Shown: positions 1 through 9,772, counted from the stretch's first letter. The stretch is 64,000 bases of DNA from Vibrio qingdaonensis (GCF_026191675.1 NZ_JAKRRY010000010.1:1-64000); one strand, 5' to 3'. Notes: a model not told the origin generated them from the sequence alone. Made by a program: numbers and translations.

Positions 1-52
1 AGATTAATTTTGCCTTCAGTTTTTAATAAAAGCTGAAAGTAAAAGAAGAATT

Positions 53-171
53 TACTTGGCGACCATAGCGTTGCGGACCCACCTGATCCCATGCCGAACT
101 CAGAAGTGAAACGCAGTAGCGCCGATGGTAGTGTGGGGTTTCCCCATGTGAGAGTAGGACATCGCCAGGTT
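53..171 (+). rRNA. rrf: 5S ribosomal RNA
   Basis: This is the 5S rRNA of the large ribosomal subunit. The core is unmistakable: the conserved GAACTCAGAAGTGAAAC segment lies near 97-113 and GAGAGTAGGACATCGCC near 150-166. The terminal helix forms from acttggcg (54-61) and cgccaggt (163-170), which places the ends to within a few bases. It is the last gene of an rRNA operon whose 16S and 23S genes lie before the window. No tRNA follows it. Confidence 0.96.
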
Positions 172-240
172 CTAATTATAACCTCAGATGAGGTTAATAA
201 ATAAAGCAAAGAGATATAAGTCTTTATTTATCGTATTGAA

Positions 241-266
241 AGCTCACCTTTTGGTGGGCTTTTTTC
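241..266 (+). terminator. Rho-independent terminator of the rRNA operon
   Basis: The arms agctcacc and ggtgggct form an 8-bp stem with a TTTT loop, followed by a run of T. It lies 70 bases after the 5S gene and ends the rRNA transcript. Confidence 0.88.
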
Positions 267-381
267 GTTTTGATGATAATTAAAATCTCTTCTACATATA
301 GACCCCACTATAGCTCTTCATTCTTAGAAGAACGGTGGTAGACTCAATAGTATCCCTTCATCACGGTAAAACTGAAATCTA

Positions 382-933
382 ATGAGTACGACTCTTCCTT
401 TTATTATTACAGGCGGCCCAGGCTCAGGAAAAACTACGCTCTTAGAATCAATGGAATGTGAAGATGCACAGGTGTTTACTGAAGTGCCAAGACAGCTCAT
501 TATCGAGCAATCTCAAGTGACCAATGGTATTTTGCCATGGAATAATTTGGCAGGGTTTGCACAGCTATGCTTTATGGAAATGCTAGAACAAAAAAAGGCA
601 TCATCAAATTATCCACTGACTTTCCTTGATAGAGCGATTCCAGATATCTGCGCGTATCTCTCATGGGGAGATTTAGAGATACCACAACATATTGCTTTAG
701 AAGCTAGCAGCGGCTATCAGCAGCTTGTGATATTCTGCAAGCCGACATTGGAAACCTATGTGCAGGATGATATTCGCCCGTATCCTTTCGAGGAGGCTCT
801 GGTAATTCATCAAAAGCTATACGATCTCTATGAGTCTATGGGATATCAAATTTTTTCATTGCCATTACTACCTATCAAAGAGCGTACCGCATTATTAGCC
901 TCTACATGTCGAGAGTACTTACGCGTCGTTTAG
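382..933 (+). CDS. P-loop ATPase/kinase-like protein (AAA_28 type)
   Basis: A 183-residue soluble protein with a Walker A motif GGPGSGKTT at about residues 11-19. The segment LTFLDRAIPD (about residues 78-87) resembles the Walker-B-like region of kinase-like NTPases, where an acidic residue follows a hydrophobic strand. Size and motifs fit the AAA_28 family of small NTP-binding proteins; the substrate is unknown. It is the first gene after the rRNA terminator. Its stop (931-933) overlaps the Shine-Dalgarno region of yihY, so the two are probably cotranscribed and translationally coupled. Function beyond ATP/GTP binding is not assigned. Confidence 0.75.
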   Translation: MSTTLPFIITGGPGSGKTTLLESMECEDAQVFTEVPRQLIIEQSQVTNGILPWNNLAGFAQLCFMEMLEQKKASSNYPLTFLDRAIPDICAYLSWGDLEIPQHIALEASSGYQQLVIFCKPTLETYVQDDIRPYPFEEALVIHQKLYDLYESMGYQIFSLPLLPIKERTALLASTCREYLRVV

Positions 934-947
934 CAAGGAGCCTACGA

Positions 948-1901
948 GTGAAGTTTAAAATCAGGGACAATGTATTTCCCATTCAAAACACTATGGAAAT
1001 GATGGCGAATATTATTCGCTTTGTTCGTTACCTCGCACAAAGGATGGCACATGACCGTGTCAATGTTAATGCAGGTTACTTAACTTATATTACTTTGCTT
1101 TCCATCGTGCCTTTATTGACCGTATTGCTCTCTGTGCTTTCCTCATTCTCAATCTTTTCTAATACAGGTCAGGTACTTCAAGATTTTATTATTCAACACT
1201 TCGTTCCTGCTGCCGGTGATGCTGTGTATTCCGCATTGGTGGAGTTTGTTTCTAATACGACTAAGATGACCGCAATTGGCAGTAGTTTTTTATTTGTAGC
1301 TGCTTTAATGCTCATCTCCAACATTGACCGAAATTTGAACTATATCTGGCGAGTCAAAGTGAAACGACGTGCCGTATTTTCTTTTTCAATGTACTGGATG
1401 ATACTGACGTTAGGACCAATTTTGGTCGGGGCGAGTATTGTTGGCACCTCTTATGTGACGTCACTAAAAATACTCGAGCATGATGCATTAAGTGGGGCGT
1501 TCAGCCTGATGATCCGTTGGTTGCCTGCCATTCTGGCACTTCTGGCATTCTCTGGTTTATATCTCTTAGTCCCCAATAAAAAAGTGCGTTTTTCTCATGC
1601 GTTAATCGGGTCTTTAGCGGCGACTTTGCTGTTTGAAGTCAGCAAAAAAGCGTTTGCATACTACATTACACAGTTTCCCTCGTATCAACTTATTTATGGT
1701 GCGATAGCCGCGATACCAATTTTGTTTATATGGATCTACTTATGTTGGTTTATTGTTTTGATTGGTGCGGAAGTGACAGCTGCGCTTGGTGAGAAAGAGC
1801 ACTGGCTACCCAGATCCCACATGTTACAATCGGGCGCAGACAATGATTCTCAACAGATAAAGGAAGCGCTAAGTGATAGCACTGATACAGAGAGTAAGTG
1901 A
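948..1901 (+). CDS. yihY: YihY/UPF0761 family inner-membrane protein
   Basis: A 317-residue polytopic membrane protein of the YihY family, once mistaken for ribonuclease BN. About six hydrophobic segments are visible, starting with a helix after the [17 protein letters not shown] signature and ending with a helix rich in W, F and I. The tail after about residue 285 is hydrophilic. The GTG at 948 is preferred over an upstream ATG at 906 because an ideal AAGGAG (935-940) lies 7 bases before it. The upstream ATG would also force a 28-base overlap with the ATPase gene. The 3' end overlaps dtd by 29 bases, which indicates one operon. Biochemical role unknown. Confidence 0.85.
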   Translation: MKFKIRDNVFPIQNTMEMMANIIRFVRYLAQRMAHDRVNVNAGYLTYITLLSIVPLLTVLLSVLSSFSIFSNTGQVLQDFIIQHFVPAAGDAVYSALVEFVSNTTKMTAIGSSFLFVAALMLISNIDRNLNYIWRVKVKRRAVFSFSMYWMILTLGPILVGASIVGTSYVTSLKILEHDALSGAFSLMIRWLPAILALLAFSGLYLLVPNKKVRFSHALIGSLAATLLFEVSKKAFAYYITQFPSYQLIYGAIAAIPILFIWIYLCWFIVLIGAEVTAALGEKEHWLPRSHMLQSGADNDSQQIKEALSDSTDTESK

Positions 1902-2307
1902 GTCTTCGGTTAGCGTTGACGGCCAAATTGTAGGGGAGATTGGTAAAGGGTTACTCGTTTTACTTGGCGTCGAAAAAGGTGACGATGAAGTGAAAGCGAA
2001 AAGATTGGTTGAGCGAGTCGCTACTTATCGAGTTTTTGAAGATGATGCAGGTAAAATGAACCTAAATGTCAAAGAGGTCGGTGGAAGCTTACTTGTTGTC
2101 TCGCAATTCACACTACCAGCTGATACCAAAAAAGGCACACGTGCAGGGTTTTCTCGCGGCGCAAACCCTGCAGATGCAGAGCGCCTTTACGATTACTTTT
2201 CTGAGCAATGTCGTAATGTGTTGCCAACAGAATGCGGGCAGTTTGCCGCCGATATGAAGGTTTCTTTAGTCAATGATGGTCCTGTGACATTTTGGTTGCA
2301 AGTATAG
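1873..2307 (+). CDS. dtd: D-aminoacyl-tRNA deacylase
   Basis: A 144-residue cytosolic homodimeric enzyme that hydrolyses D-aminoacyl-tRNA (for example D-Tyr-tRNA) and also Gly-tRNA(Ala), preventing D-amino acids from entering protein. Full family length. The two active-site signatures are present: SQFTLPAD near residue 77, with the catalytic Thr region, and the Gly-cisPro segment NDGPVTFWL near the C-terminus. The start is GTG at 1873, inside the end of yihY (29-base overlap), the same tight packing seen throughout this operon. In E. coli dtd also follows yihY and precedes yiiD, so the order supports the call. Confidence 0.96.
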   Translation: MIALIQRVSESSVSVDGQIVGEIGKGLLVLLGVEKGDDEVKAKRLVERVATYRVFEDDAGKMNLNVKEVGGSLLVVSQFTLPADTKKGTRAGFSRGANPADAERLYDYFSEQCRNVLPTECGQFAADMKVSLVNDGPVTFWLQV

Positions 2308-2345
2308 TCGAGTAAAGCGTTAGTTTTACATTTGAAAGGATATCC

Positions 2346-3263
2346 ATGTTTAAACTTATTACTCCAAAGACTGAGAATCAACTAGCCAAGTACTACCAGT
2401 TTCGCTGGCAGATGTTACGAGAGCCTTGGCGTTTACCTGTAGGCTCTGAGCGAGATGAGTACGATGAGATGAGTCATCACCGCATGATCGTTGATGGCCG
2501 TGGTCGACCTATGGCTATTGGTCGCCTCTATATTACACCTGATAATGAAGGCCAGATCCGTTATATGGCGGTAAAGAGTAGCCGTCGTGGCAAAGGTATG
2601 GGTTCATTGGTACTCGTCGCACTGGAGTCTTTTGCACGACAGGAAGGTGTTAAACGCCTAGTGTGCAATGCTCGTGAGGATGCAATTTCATTCTATGGCA
2701 AAAATGGCTTTGAGTGCCAAGGGGAATCGAACGACCAACATGGTCCAATCCGCCATCAACTGATGATTAAACCGCTTGATCCGTTAGCGAAGGTACTACG
2801 CCGTCCCGAGTGGTGTGCGGAGTTGCAAGAGCGTTGGGAACAGCAAATTCCAATTAGCGACAAGATGGGCATTAAGATTAACCAGTACACAGGTTATCGA
2901 TTCGAGTGTAGTGCTCAGTTAAACCCTAATCTTAATCCACATAATACAATGTTTGCCGGTTCTGCCTTTACGCTTGCGACATTGACAGGTTGGGGAATGA
3001 CGTGGTTGCTAATGCAAGAGCGTGGGTTGAATGCTGATATAGTGCTTGCTGACAGTGGAATTCGTTATCGACATCCAGTAGAAATGAACCCAGTGGCAGT
3101 GACGTCACTCGATGGTATTAGTGGTGACTTGGACCGCTTGGCGACGGGACGTAAAGCGAGAATTATAATTAACGTCACAATCTTTAGTGGAGATAAGCCA
3201 GCGGTAGAGTTTGTCGGTACCTATATGCTGTTACCAAACTACCAAGATAAAATGACTCAGTAG
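2346..3263 (+). CDS. yiiD: GNAT acetyltransferase / hotdog thioesterase fusion (YiiD)
   Basis: A 305-residue two-domain protein. Residues 1-145 form a GNAT fold with the acyl-CoA loop VKSSRRGKGMGS (about residues 77-88) and the downstream NAREDAISFYGKNGF segment. Residues about 160-300 form a hotdog-fold thioesterase-like domain (YiiD_C) containing NPHNTMFAGSAFT, the usual asparagine/histidine active-site helix. The E. coli homologue YiiD has been linked to initiation of fatty-acid synthesis (FabY naming); I infer a role in acyl-ACP or acyl-CoA chemistry only. RBS aaagga at 2335-2340. It is the last gene of the plus-strand run and faces the AsmA gene. Confidence 0.9.
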   Translation: MFKLITPKTENQLAKYYQFRWQMLREPWRLPVGSERDEYDEMSHHRMIVDGRGRPMAIGRLYITPDNEGQIRYMAVKSSRRGKGMGSLVLVALESFARQEGVKRLVCNAREDAISFYGKNGFECQGESNDQHGPIRHQLMIKPLDPLAKVLRRPEWCAELQERWEQQIPISDKMGIKINQYTGYRFECSAQLNPNLNPHNTMFAGSAFTLATLTGWGMTWLLMQERGLNADIVLADSGIRYRHPVEMNPVAVTSLDGISGDLDRLATGRKARIIINVTIFSGDKPAVEFVGTYMLLPNYQDKMTQ

Positions 3264-3267
3264 CATA

Positions 3268-3298
3268 GTCAGCGATATTACTCGTCGATATCGCTGAC
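3268..3298. terminator. Hairpin between convergent genes
   Basis: The arms gtcagcgata and tatcgctgac form a perfect 10-bp stem between the 3' ends of yiiD (+) and the AsmA gene (-). The T-run is weak on both sides, so it may act as a bidirectional or Rho-assisted 3' end. Confidence 0.55.
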
Positions 3299-3302
3299 AG
3301 TA

Positions 3303-5192
3303 TTATTCCTCTAATGAGCAGCTTGTTGTCGGTGTTTGTTTTACTGACCCAGATAGTAAATCAATCGTGGTTAATTTGGCACAGTGGGTAATGAGCTGTA
3401 GTTCAATTGGTGATGTTTTGAGGTGGTTTAACTCGACCTCACCAGATGCGTTCCCATTGATATGGTCACCACGGATGGTCAGTGGCGACAATGATAAGTG
3501 CCCTCGATCGGCGACAAACTGAAGTGGTGTTATCTCTACTGGAATAGCGTTACCCTCACTGTCGGCGATAGCTGTATTATTAAACACAGCGTCAAATTTG
3601 CCTGTTAACGTTTTTGAAATCGCCAGCCTATCGGCAGTGAGTACATTCATAGAAAGGTTGATATCAGCGACACCCGTGACATTAATATTGCTTGGCGTCT
3701 GCAAATATTTCAGTAAAGACAAAGGTAGAGAATACGCTTTTGCATTGACGGTTAAGGGTTGACTCATCGCAGAGAAGTCCAATGAAGCCTCCATATCTAA
3801 GTACCCTTTCTGATAAGGAATAAATAGTCGATTCAGTTGCCACTTGCCGTTGTGACTTTGTGTTTCTAAAGCAACTTGGCTGGCTAAGACACTATCAATA
3901 CTAACGCTATTGGCGGAAGCAATGGTTTTTCCTTGCCATAAGCCCCATCGACCTTTTCGTATTAGCTCTAAATCATTAGCCTCCAAATTTAAGCCTGAGA
4001 TTTGCCAGTTAGGTTTATTCTGGACTTGTATCCATTGCCCACGACCAATAGTGAGCTGGCTGATATTGAGTTGGTTGAGATCGGCAAGAGGAAGGTGCTG
4101 GAAAAGTGACAATAGAGTATTTTGTTGTGCTTCTTCATATACTTTCACCCCATCGATAACAACATAGTCTAATACGATCGTATTGGGCTTCCAAACGCCT
4201 GCGAGCTGAATACGACCTTGTTCAAGCGTACTATCTACATCTTTTAAATTGATGACCCCTGGATCAGCAACGACCTTAACCGTAGGTTCAATAAACTGAA
4301 GGTTCTGATATTGGATACTATCAGCGTCAAACGAAATGTAAGCATCAACTTGCTCCCAAATAGAATAGCGAAGATCAATTTGCTCAAAAGACGCGTTGAG
4401 ATTTTCTATTTTGACATCATTAAAGTGTAGATTAGTATGCAGGAAATCAATGCTGTTGATATGACCGATGGCAGTAAATATTTTATTGTAATGAGCGATA
4501 GAAGCCGTTGTAAGGTCGAGGTTAAGCTTATCGACCGTCGCATTCACTAAGGACCATGTGCCATTCTCGTATTGGGCTTGAGTTGACACCGTTGCTTGAT
4601 TCCAAGTGAAAGAGGCACCATAGACCTTGCTGTCATCGCCATCGAGCTCACCATCAATGAGTACGTCGTTAGCGGATTCTCCTTGGTAGTATATTTGAGA
4701 AGCCTTCAGTTGAAATTCAGCACGGACATTCGCCACATTCGGGGAGTATTGAAGATTGCGGAGTTGCAATTGAAGATCGTTAATGATCACATTGTCGTCA
4801 GAGTAATCAATATGATCGAGTGCGATATTCTCGATCGATAGGTCATGAGCGAATGATGCCGATTGATGAGATAGGGTTGAGCCTGAAAGTAGTAATTCAT
4901 GGATACGAAGTGGCGCAGCAATAGAGTGAGGGAAGGCGAGCCAAATAGACATACTGTTCGCATCTATTGACTCTTGTCCTTGCCTTTCAATATGGACGTT
5001 ATTGAAATCGAATTGGTTTGGATATTGGTAGTGTACGGATTCGCTGTTCACTTGAACGTTAAGTGTTTTGTCTAGTGCAAAGGAAACCATTGGTGTCGCA
5101 TATTGTGTATGCAGCAAGCAAAAGAGTGCTAATACAGAAAGTAGTCCTAGAGCGATGAGCGCTATTACTATAGCCAGTGTTTTTCGTATCAC
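3303..5192 (-). CDS. AsmA family envelope protein
   Basis: A 629-residue protein with an N-terminal membrane anchor (about residues 6-27, IAL/LSVLALFC region) and a long beta-rich body with an NVTG..DINLSMN..LTGKFDAVFNNTAI stretch typical of the AsmA C-terminal domain (about residues 500-620). AsmA-like proteins are inner-membrane-anchored periplasmic proteins; larger relatives bridge the envelope and carry phospholipid, but this one is too short to assume that role. GTG start at 5190-5192 with a weak GAGAG ribosome-binding site. The gene stands alone, downstream of the pckA terminator. It is not necessarily orthologous to E. coli asmA. Confidence 0.8.
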   Translation of the reverse strand: MIRKTLAIVIALIALGLLSVLALFCLLHTQYATPMVSFALDKTLNVQVNSESVHYQYPNQFDFNNVHIERQGQESIDANSMSIWLAFPHSIAAPLRIHELLLSGSTLSHQSASFAHDLSIENIALDHIDYSDDNVIINDLQLQLRNLQYSPNVANVRAEFQLKASQIYYQGESANDVLIDGELDGDDSKVYGASFTWNQATVSTQAQYENGTWSLVNATVDKLNLDLTTASIAHYNKIFTAIGHINSIDFLHTNLHFNDVKIENLNASFEQIDLRYSIWEQVDAYISFDADSIQYQNLQFIEPTVKVVADPGVINLKDVDSTLEQGRIQLAGVWKPNTIVLDYVVIDGVKVYEEAQQNTLLSLFQHLPLADLNQLNISQLTIGRGQWIQVQNKPNWQISGLNLEANDLELIRKGRWGLWQGKTIASANSVSIDSVLASQVALETQSHNGKWQLNRLFIPYQKGYLDMEASLDFSAMSQPLTVNAKAYSLPLSLLKYLQTPSNINVTGVADINLSMNVLTADRLAISKTLTGKFDAVFNNTAIADSEGNAIPVEITPLQFVADRGHLSLSPLTIRGDHINGNASGEVELNHLKTSPIELQLITHCAKLTTIDLLSGSVKQTPTTSCSLEE

Positions 5193-5245
5193 GTTGTTCT
5201 CTCTTACCTACTGAGCATAATCAGTAATTTAGCTCGAAAGTGATC

Positions 5246-5271
5246 AAAAAGCCCCTCTTATGAGGGGCTTG
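5246..5271 (-). terminator. Terminator downstream of pckA
   Basis: On the minus strand, aagcccctc and gaggggctt pair around a short loop and are followed by TTTTT. The hairpin lies 30 bases after the pckA stop and before the AsmA gene, separating the two transcripts. Confidence 0.85.
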
Positions 5272-5301
5272 GTCACTAAAACTTGAATGTTAATCTAAGT
5301 A

Positions 5302-6927
5302 TTAGTCTATTTGTGGTCCTGCAGCGACCAATGCTTGACCTTCCGAGTTATCGGTGTACTTCTCAAAGTTATTCACAAAACGCTTCGCGAGGTCTTCTGC
5401 TTTGCTTTCCCATTGTAGTGGATCTACATAGGTATCGCGTGGATCTAAAATATTAGCATCGACGCCAGGTAGCGAAGTAGGGACTTCTAGGTTAAACACT
5501 GGGATGGTTGTGGTTTCCGCATTTTCAATTGAACCATCTAAGATAGCATCAATGATACCGCGAGTATCTTGGATTGAAATACGTTTGCCTGAACCGTTCC
5601 AGCCAGTATTCACTAGATAAGCTTCAGCGCCGGCAGCTTCCATACGTTTAACTAACACTTCTGCGTATTTAGTGGGGTGCAGTGTTAGGAAAGCGGCACC
5701 GAAACATGCAGAGAATGTTGGTGTTGGTTCGGTAATACCACGTTCTGTACCAGCTAGTTTAGCGGTAAAGCCTGATAGGAAGTGATATTTAGTTTGCTCT
5801 GGAGTCAGTTTTGAAACGGGTGGAAGCACGCCAAATGCATCAGCGGATAGGAAAATAACTTTATTCGCATGACCACCTTTAGAGACGGGCTTTACGATGT
5901 TATCGATATGATGAATTGGGTAAGAAACACGAGTATTTTCGGTTTTTGAGCCATCATCAAAGTCGATAGAACCGTCATTGCGAACCGTTACGTTCTCTAG
6001 CAGAGCATCACGACGAATCGCGTTATAGATATCTGGCTCAGCTTCTTTGGACAGATTGATCGTTTTCGCGTAGCAGCCACCTTCGAAGTTGAAAATGCCA
6101 TCATCATCCCAACCATGTTCGTCATCACCAATAAGCTGACGTTTTGGATCGGTAGATAGGGTTGTTTTACCGGTGCCGGATAGACCAAAGAACACAGCGA
6201 CATCTTCATCTTCGCCTTTGTTGGCAGAGCAGTGCATGGATGCGATGCCTTTAAGCGGTAAGAAGTAGTTCATCATTGCGAACATACCCTTCTTCATTTC
6301 GCCGCCGTACCAAGTGCCGCCAATAAGCTGCATTTTTTCGGTCAGGTTGAAGACGGTGAAGTTTTCTGAATTTAGGCCTTGCTCCTGCCATTTCTGGTTG
6401 GTGCACTTAGCACCATTCATTACCACAAAGTCAGCTTCGAATGTAGCAAGTTCTTCATCGCTTGGGCGAATAAACATGTTCTTAACGAAGTGTGCTTGCC
6501 ATGCCACTTCTGTGATAACACGGATACATAAGCGAGTATCTGGGTTGGTACCGCAGTAGCCGTCAATAACAAACAAACGTTTATTAGATAACTGTCCAGT
6601 GACCAATGTTTTTAACTCATCCCAGACGTCTGCAGAAATTGCTTTATTGTCATTTTTTCCTTGATCAGACCACCACATCGTGTCACGAGTGGTGTCATCG
6701 CGAACAATGAACTTATCTTTAGGGGAGCGACCTGTAAAGATGCCGGTATCAACGGCAACTGCGCCTAATTCAGTGACGACCCCTTTTTCATAACCTTGTA
6801 GGGTGTCTAATGTTTCTTCGGTGAAAAGTTGCTCATAGCTAGGATTGCGAACAATCTCAGTAGAGCCAGTGATGCCATATTGAGTTAGATCGAGTTGTGC
6901 AGCCTTATTAATGTCCATAACGGTCAT
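5302..6927 (-). CDS. pckA: Phosphoenolpyruvate carboxykinase (ATP)
   Basis: Converts oxaloacetate and ATP to phosphoenolpyruvate, ADP and CO2, the first committed step of gluconeogenesis from C4 acids. The protein has 541 residues, normal for the bacterial ATP-dependent family. Visible signatures are the substrate-binding [12 protein letters not shown] near residue 65, the kinase-1a P-loop [10 protein letters not shown] near residue 247, and the GDDEHGWDD metal-binding segment about 20 residues later. The ATG has a clean AAGGAG ribosome-binding site. The 330-base upstream region carries no gene and probably holds its promoter. It would act with acs and actP in this window when the cell grows on acetate. 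Confidence 0.97.
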   Translation of the reverse strand: MTVMDINKAAQLDLTQYGITGSTEIVRNPSYEQLFTEETLDTLQGYEKGVVTELGAVAVDTGIFTGRSPKDKFIVRDDTTRDTMWWSDQGKNDNKAISADVWDELKTLVTGQLSNKRLFVIDGYCGTNPDTRLCIRVITEVAWQAHFVKNMFIRPSDEELATFEADFVVMNGAKCTNQKWQEQGLNSENFTVFNLTEKMQLIGGTWYGGEMKKGMFAMMNYFLPLKGIASMHCSANKGEDEDVAVFFGLSGTGKTTLSTDPKRQLIGDDEHGWDDDGIFNFEGGCYAKTINLSKEAEPDIYNAIRRDALLENVTVRNDGSIDFDDGSKTENTRVSYPIHHIDNIVKPVSKGGHANKVIFLSADAFGVLPPVSKLTPEQTKYHFLSGFTAKLAGTERGITEPTPTFSACFGAAFLTLHPTKYAEVLVKRMEAAGAEAYLVNTGWNGSGKRISIQDTRGIIDAILDGSIENAETTTIPVFNLEVPTSLPGVDANILDPRDTYVDPLQWESKAEDLAKRFVNNFEKYTDNSEGQALVAAGPQID

Positions 6928-7257
6928 AGGTGCTCCTTATTGGATTTTTGTAGGGATTTTAAAATTGTTATAATTTGTTTTTTATTTTGAACTCCATGCT
7001 AGCAACGGAAACCCGATAAAACAGGGATGCAGTTCAAAAATTACTCATCATATCGTGACGGTTTTAAGTGTTTGGTCACATATTAAATCGCGGTGGTTTA
7101 TTCTAGGGCAAACCTTTGCGTCAGGGTAAATGTAACATAAGTGATAGCAGGTTAGTGATACGTTCCGTATGAAAATGTTGTGTTATCGTTAAATTTTTCA
7201 TAAAAAAAAGCCAGTTCAGATAGAACTGGCTTGTGTAACATATTTCTAACACCGAAA
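6928..7257. other. Gene-free region: pckA upstream region and hslO terminator
   Basis: A 330-base AT-rich stretch between the start of pckA and the stop of hslO, both on the minus strand. It holds the hslO terminator at 7202-7232 and must hold the pckA promoter. I could not pick a convincing -35/-10 pair or a canonical CRP site, although carbon control of pckA would be expected. No ORF or RNA gene is apparent. Confidence 0.6.
7202..7232 (-). terminator. Terminator downstream of hslO
   Basis: On the minus strand, aagccagttc pairs with gaactggctt around a 5-base loop, followed by eight T. It lies 26 bases after the hslO stop. Confidence 0.92.
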
Positions 7258-8139
7258 TTAGTGTAGTGTTGGTTTGTCACCTTGCTCATCTTTTTGAGCA
7301 AATAAGTCTTTTATGTCGCTATCATCAAATGAGTAAGTGCTACCACAGTAGTCACAATGCAGTGCGACGGCCCCTTCTTGTGCTAAGATTTCATAAACTT
7401 CATCTTGGGCGATAGTCGCAATAGCATCGGCACTGCGCTCACGTGAACAGCCACAGAAGAATGCCACTTCTTTTGGTTCGAATAATTGAACCTTGTCTTG
7501 GTTGTAAAGACGGTACAATAGGTCGTTGGCTTCTAAGGTGAACAGCTCTTCATTTTTGACGGTGTTGGTTAATTGCTCTAAATGTTCAAAGTCTTCAGGA
7601 GAGCCAGTGCCATCAGGCATAACTTGTAATAGCATGCCTGCAGCCTTAGCTTGACCATCCTGAATGCCTGTGCGGATCCAAAGACGAGTTTTGAGTTGCT
7701 CTGAACGCTCAAAGTAACCTTCCAACACCTCTGACAAATTAGCGCCTTCTAGACCTACTACGCCTTGGTAGCGTTCCCCTTTGTCTGGAGTGATCGTGAT
7801 GACAAGGTAGCCCTTCCCAAGCATGTCGTGAATGGAGGCGTCATCGGCAATTAGCCCTTCCCAGCGTGCCACACCACGTAGTTTTTGGTTATGGTCACCA
7901 TTGATTACCGCCAAGGATACCGGACCATCACCCTGCAGTTGCATGGTGATTGAGCCTTCAAACTTTAACGTGGCGGTGAGTAGGCTGGTTGAAACAAGAA
8001 GCTCTCCAAGCAGACTTTGCAGTGCTGCAGGGTATTCCTTGCTAGAAATAATCTCTTGATAAGCTGTATCGAGCTGTACCAGTTCTCCTCGTACAGATAG
8101 CTCTTCAAAAAGGTAGCGGTTTAATGTGTTATTAGCCAT
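7258..8139 (-). CDS. hslO: Redox-regulated chaperonin Hsp33
   Basis: A cytosolic holdase chaperone activated by oxidation, which protects unfolding proteins during oxidative and heat stress. The 293-residue length is standard. The redox switch is intact: C229-x-C231 and C262-x2-C265 form the zinc-binding CXC...CXXC pair that releases zinc and forms disulfides on oxidation. It lies 16 bases downstream of hslR on the same strand, so the two heat-shock genes form an operon as in enterics. ATG start with GGAG upstream. Confidence 0.97.
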   Translation of the reverse strand: MANNTLNRYLFEELSVRGELVQLDTAYQEIISSKEYPAALQSLLGELLVSTSLLTATLKFEGSITMQLQGDGPVSLAVINGDHNQKLRGVARWEGLIADDASIHDMLGKGYLVITITPDKGERYQGVVGLEGANLSEVLEGYFERSEQLKTRLWIRTGIQDGQAKAAGMLLQVMPDGTGSPEDFEHLEQLTNTVKNEELFTLEANDLLYRLYNQDKVQLFEPKEVAFFCGCSRERSADAIATIAQDEVYEILAQEGAVALHCDYCGSTYSFDDSDIKDLFAQKDEQGDKPTLH

Positions 8140-8155
8140 TTAAGGAAGCTCCAGC

Positions 8156-8542
8156 TTATTGGTATTTAAACTTAATGATATTGCGACGTTGTTTTTTGTC
8201 AGGACGACGCTCTGGACTTGGGTTGTGTGCATTCAGTTTGCGCTGCGCAGCGAATTCTTCTCGCTTAGCGATACTCTCTTTCGTTTCAGAATAAAGAGTC
8301 TGGGCTTCCGGTGCTCCTCTACGCTGGTCTGAAATACGTTCAATCATTACCGTTTTTTCTTCGTTGCCTTGACGGAGGGTTATTACGGCGTTCAGCTCTA
8401 CAATTTTACTGGGTTTTGAACGTTGTCCATTGTAGTGGACTTTCCCACCGTCGACCATATTACGGGCAACACTGCGTGTTTTGTAAAAGCGAGCGGCCCA
8501 CAACCATTTGTCGAGGCGAACGGCATTATTTTCTGAACTCAT
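8156..8542 (-). CDS. hslR: Ribosome-associated heat-shock protein Hsp15
   Basis: Binds free 50S subunits carrying nascent peptidyl-tRNA and helps recycle stalled large subunits after heat shock. The 128-residue protein begins with the S4-like RNA-binding domain (VRLDKWLWAARFYKTRS, residues about 8-24, then GGKVHYNGQRSKPS). It ends in a basic tail (RRPDKKQRRNIIKFKYQ), as in the E. coli protein. It is the first gene of the hslR-hslO operon and is divergent from the T2SS operon. RBS AGGA 6 bases before the ATG. Confidence 0.95.
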   Translation of the reverse strand: MSSENNAVRLDKWLWAARFYKTRSVARNMVDGGKVHYNGQRSKPSKIVELNAVITLRQGNEEKTVMIERISDQRRGAPEAQTLYSETKESIAKREEFAAQRKLNAHNPSPERRPDKKQRRNIIKFKYQ

Positions 8543-8687
8543 CTCGATTCCTGCTTTCTAACCCGCATTATAGTGTAAGACACTAAATACGTTGGGGCGG
8601 GTTTTACAATGATTACCCCCACTAAATGGTGTTTAGCTCTCAAAAAATCAACCCTAGCAAGTAGATTGCATGGCACTAATATTTATA

Positions 8688-8704
8688 TGTGACGTAAACT
8701 CACA
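8688..8704. promoter_or_regulatory. CRP-like dyad upstream of gspC
   Basis: TGTGA and TCACA half-sites are both perfect but separated by 7 rather than the canonical 6 bases. The site is 111 bases before the gspC start and about 145 bases before hslR on the other strand. It could be a weak CRP site for the secretion operon or a chance dyad. Confidence 0.35.
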
Positions 8705-8814
8705 ATTATGGAGTGTTCTCAGCAGAAATTGACGCTAGTAAATGAAATAAAGAAGAAAAGGATTCATAATGCACCATTATGATGGAATACGACTAGAGAC
8801 AGGATACTAGGAGC

Positions 8815-9741
8815 GTGAAAGGATTTTCCATATCGACAACAGCATTACAATCTACACCTCTGTTTTCATATTTACGTCGTTGTCTACATTATCAACCTCA
8901 GTTGAGTTTATTTATCGCACTCTGCTTGCTCGGTTTATCTGCTTGGATTGCCGGCGTATTAGCGTGGCAGTTATTTCCACAATCATCGTCGGTAGGGCGT
9001 TGGACACCCCCAACCATGGTGAAGGTACAGTCGGCAGGGACGAGCAATAGCGCTTACTCATCAGAAATTAATAAGGCCAATATTTTTGGTCAGTACCAAC
9101 GTGAGCAAAAAATCGTACAAGCACCTGTTGTTACGGATGCGCCCAAGACGAGATTGAATGTTGTCTTGGTGGGTTCTGTTGTGAGTAACAACCCAGAACG
9201 CAGTTTGGCAGTAGTGGCAAATAGGGGCACGCAAGGCACCTATGGTATTGGTGAGCAAATTGAAGGCACTCGAGCTACCATCGCCGCTGTTTTGATTGAT
9301 CGTATTATTATCTCCAATTCGGGTCGTGATGAAACCGTGATGCTGGAAGGTATTGAGTATAAGAAGCTAGACTTAAAGCAACCAGCACCGGCTGCAGCGT
9401 CAAATGTCGTGGGTAATAACCCAAGAGATAATGAAGAAAAGTTAGCCGCAATTCGCAGTACGATCACGCAAGACCCACAACAAATTTTTCAATATGTCAG
9501 GCTTTCTCAAGTGAAGCGAGATGGGAAAATATCGGGATACCGTGTCAGCCCAGGTCGTGATGCTGAGCTTTTTAACGCAGTAGGTCTACAAAATGGCGAC
9601 ATAGCCGTTGCACTTAACGGTGCTGATCTTACCGATCCTGCTGCGATGGGACAAATTTATCAATCCATTTCGGATTTAACCGAACTCAACCTCACGGTTG
9701 AACGGGATGGACAACAACACGACATCTTTATTCAATTCTAG
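8815..9741 (+). CDS. gspC: T2SS inner-membrane protein GspC (EpsC)
   Basis: Links the inner-membrane platform to the secretin GspD and helps select substrates. The 308-residue protein has a short cytoplasmic N-terminus and one membrane helix (about residues 38-55). A periplasmic HR domain (about residues 95-165, containing NVVLVGSVVSNNPERSLAVV) follows, then a PDZ domain (about residues 215-305, GYRVSPGRDAELFNAVGLQNGD). It opens the twelve-gene operon. GTG start; an AGGAG at 8809-8813 is only one base from it, so the more distant AGGA at 8801-8804 may be the working ribosome-binding site. The start therefore carries some doubt. Confidence 0.93.
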   Translation: MKGFSISTTALQSTPLFSYLRRCLHYQPQLSLFIALCLLGLSAWIAGVLAWQLFPQSSSVGRWTPPTMVKVQSAGTSNSAYSSEINKANIFGQYQREQKIVQAPVVTDAPKTRLNVVLVGSVVSNNPERSLAVVANRGTQGTYGIGEQIEGTRATIAAVLIDRIIISNSGRDETVMLEGIEYKKLDLKQPAPAAASNVVGNNPRDNEEKLAAIRSTITQDPQQIFQYVRLSQVKRDGKISGYRVSPGRDAELFNAVGLQNGDIAVALNGADLTDPAAMGQIYQSISDLTELNLTVERDGQQHDIFIQF

Positions 9742-9772
9742 TCGTGAATGCCGTATTTCAAGGGAGCAACAA

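Noticed and set aside
906-950. ATG at 906 as the start of yihY
   Set aside because: The GTG at 948 has an ideal AAGGAG, and the upstream extension is not family-like.
7055-7085. CRP-like sequence upstream of pckA (TCACA half-site)
   Set aside because: The opposing half-site at 6-base spacing matches only 2 of 5 positions, too weak to call despite expected carbon control.
9698-9772. ATG at 9698 as the start of gspD
   Set aside because: It would bury the signal peptide and overlap gspC; GTG 9773 has a good ribosome-binding site.
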